From contig JAKSMW010000018.1 of assembly GCA_024400395.1 (NCBI GenBank), positions 1-39,733 on the forward strand: a stretch of 39,733 nt of DNA. Reading direction: 5' to 3'. This document shows, one piece after another, positions 39,469 to 39,733 of this stretch. Position numbers and translations under genes: made by a program. How positions within the stretch are numbered: position 1 is the first letter of the stretch; every line of letters starts with the position of its first letter. A model generated the notes under the pieces. The model made no database searches and was not told the origin of the DNA. It saw nothing but the letters and a program-made list of their open reading frames with translations. Origin of the DNA: Bacteroidales bacterium (GTDB taxonomy: Bacteria; Bacteroidota; Bacteroidia; Bacteroidales; F082).

Positions 39469-39733
39469 ATGAAGAAGGTATCTTTTCTTTTCGCACTGAT
39501 GTTCGTTGCAACGACAGTGTTTGGTCAAGCTGAAAAAGCGTTGAACGTTCAAAATCAAGCAATTGACCAGTATGGTAACAAAGTAGATGTCAAAGATTTG
39601 TCAACGACAAGCAGAGACGGCATCTTGGTTTTTGAATCAAAAAACAAAGATTACAAGTTCTGGTTTGACGCCAGGGTTCAGGTGGATTTCGGCGCGTTTT
39701 TCGGCGAGCAGGAATGGGCTGACCCGATTGGAA
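39469..39733 (+). CDS. Porin (OprO/OprP-like), N-terminal fragment cut by the window edge
   Basis: The reading frame opens at ATG 39469 and stays open to the end (88 codons). It starts with a signal peptide (MKKVSFLFALMFVATTVFGQ). A short helical or linker stretch follows, then the first barrel strands (KFWFDARVQVDFGAFFGEQE), which resemble phosphate-selective porin O/P-type proteins of Bacteroidetes. The C-terminal barrel is outside the window. An outer-membrane diffusion role is inferred from this fragment only. Confidence 0.75.
   Translation, partial: MKKVSFLFALMFVATTVFGQAEKALNVQNQAIDQYGNKVDVKDLSTTSRDGILVFESKNKDYKFWFDARVQVDFGAFFGEQEWADPIG

Overview
The window comes from a Bacteroidota genome, most likely of the order Bacteroidales. 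The evidence is: promoters of the Bacteroidetes form TAnnTTTG, several with TTG or TTTG 19-20 bases upstream; A-rich leaders without Shine-Dalgarno sequences; a secreted subtilase with a type IX secretion sorting domain; a Rho factor with a long disordered insertion; and Bacteroidetes-type families (DUF3078, DUF4293, class I Hcp, a fused NapH/NapG-like ferredoxin). I cannot name the genus. No stretch longer than about 250 bases lacks a gene or a described element.

Layout. 1-3.1 kb: 5' part of a tRNA-Leu(GAG), a subtilase, trmD and rplS. 3.1-9.1 kb: rlmB, a double TonB_C periplasmic protein, a 69-bp tandem repeat, a DUF3078 barrel, a metallophosphoesterase, DUF4293 and rho. 9.2-16.7 kb: an XRE regulator, a Na/Pi transporter, hcp, an NfeD/SPFH pair, a prolyl-tRNA editing protein and arginine deiminase. 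16.7-20.4 kb: a decayed restriction/defense island. 20.4-26.4 kb: a leftward operon of GH2 beta-galactosidase, POT peptide transporter and MazG-like hydrolase. 26.6-34.3 kb: a rightward run of lipoprotein, GT-C glycosyltransferase, ligA, esterase, polyferredoxin and aldo/keto reductase. 34.4-39.7 kb: ltaE, a sodium:solute symporter, a YgjP-like metallopeptidase, pncB and the start of a porin.

The most unusual region is 16.7-20.4 kb. It carries a two-TRD specificity (S) subunit with no methyltransferase or restriction subunit beside it, a 69-codon ORF in front of it, and two DUF1016 (YhcG-like) PDDEXK nuclease paralogues. The paralogues are damaged in different ways: one is frameshifted, apparently by a 13-nt slippage deletion, and the other lacks about 57 residues in frame. 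Each of the three units is preceded by a near-identical ~32-bp element. Behind the first copy lies a ~135-nt leader with nested stems, a possible pseudoknot and a competing strand. That leader is the best candidate here for an undescribed element, possibly a structured RNA. I could not test it for conservation.

Other points: the hcp start codon sits inside one arm of a perfect 18-bp inverted repeat; intergenic repeats with a CTTGTG..AACT..GTGTTAAA core occur at two places 29 kb apart; repeat-like DNA encodes the linker of the fused ferredoxin; and the YgjP-like gene may be leaderless. Most of the rest is ordinary core genome.
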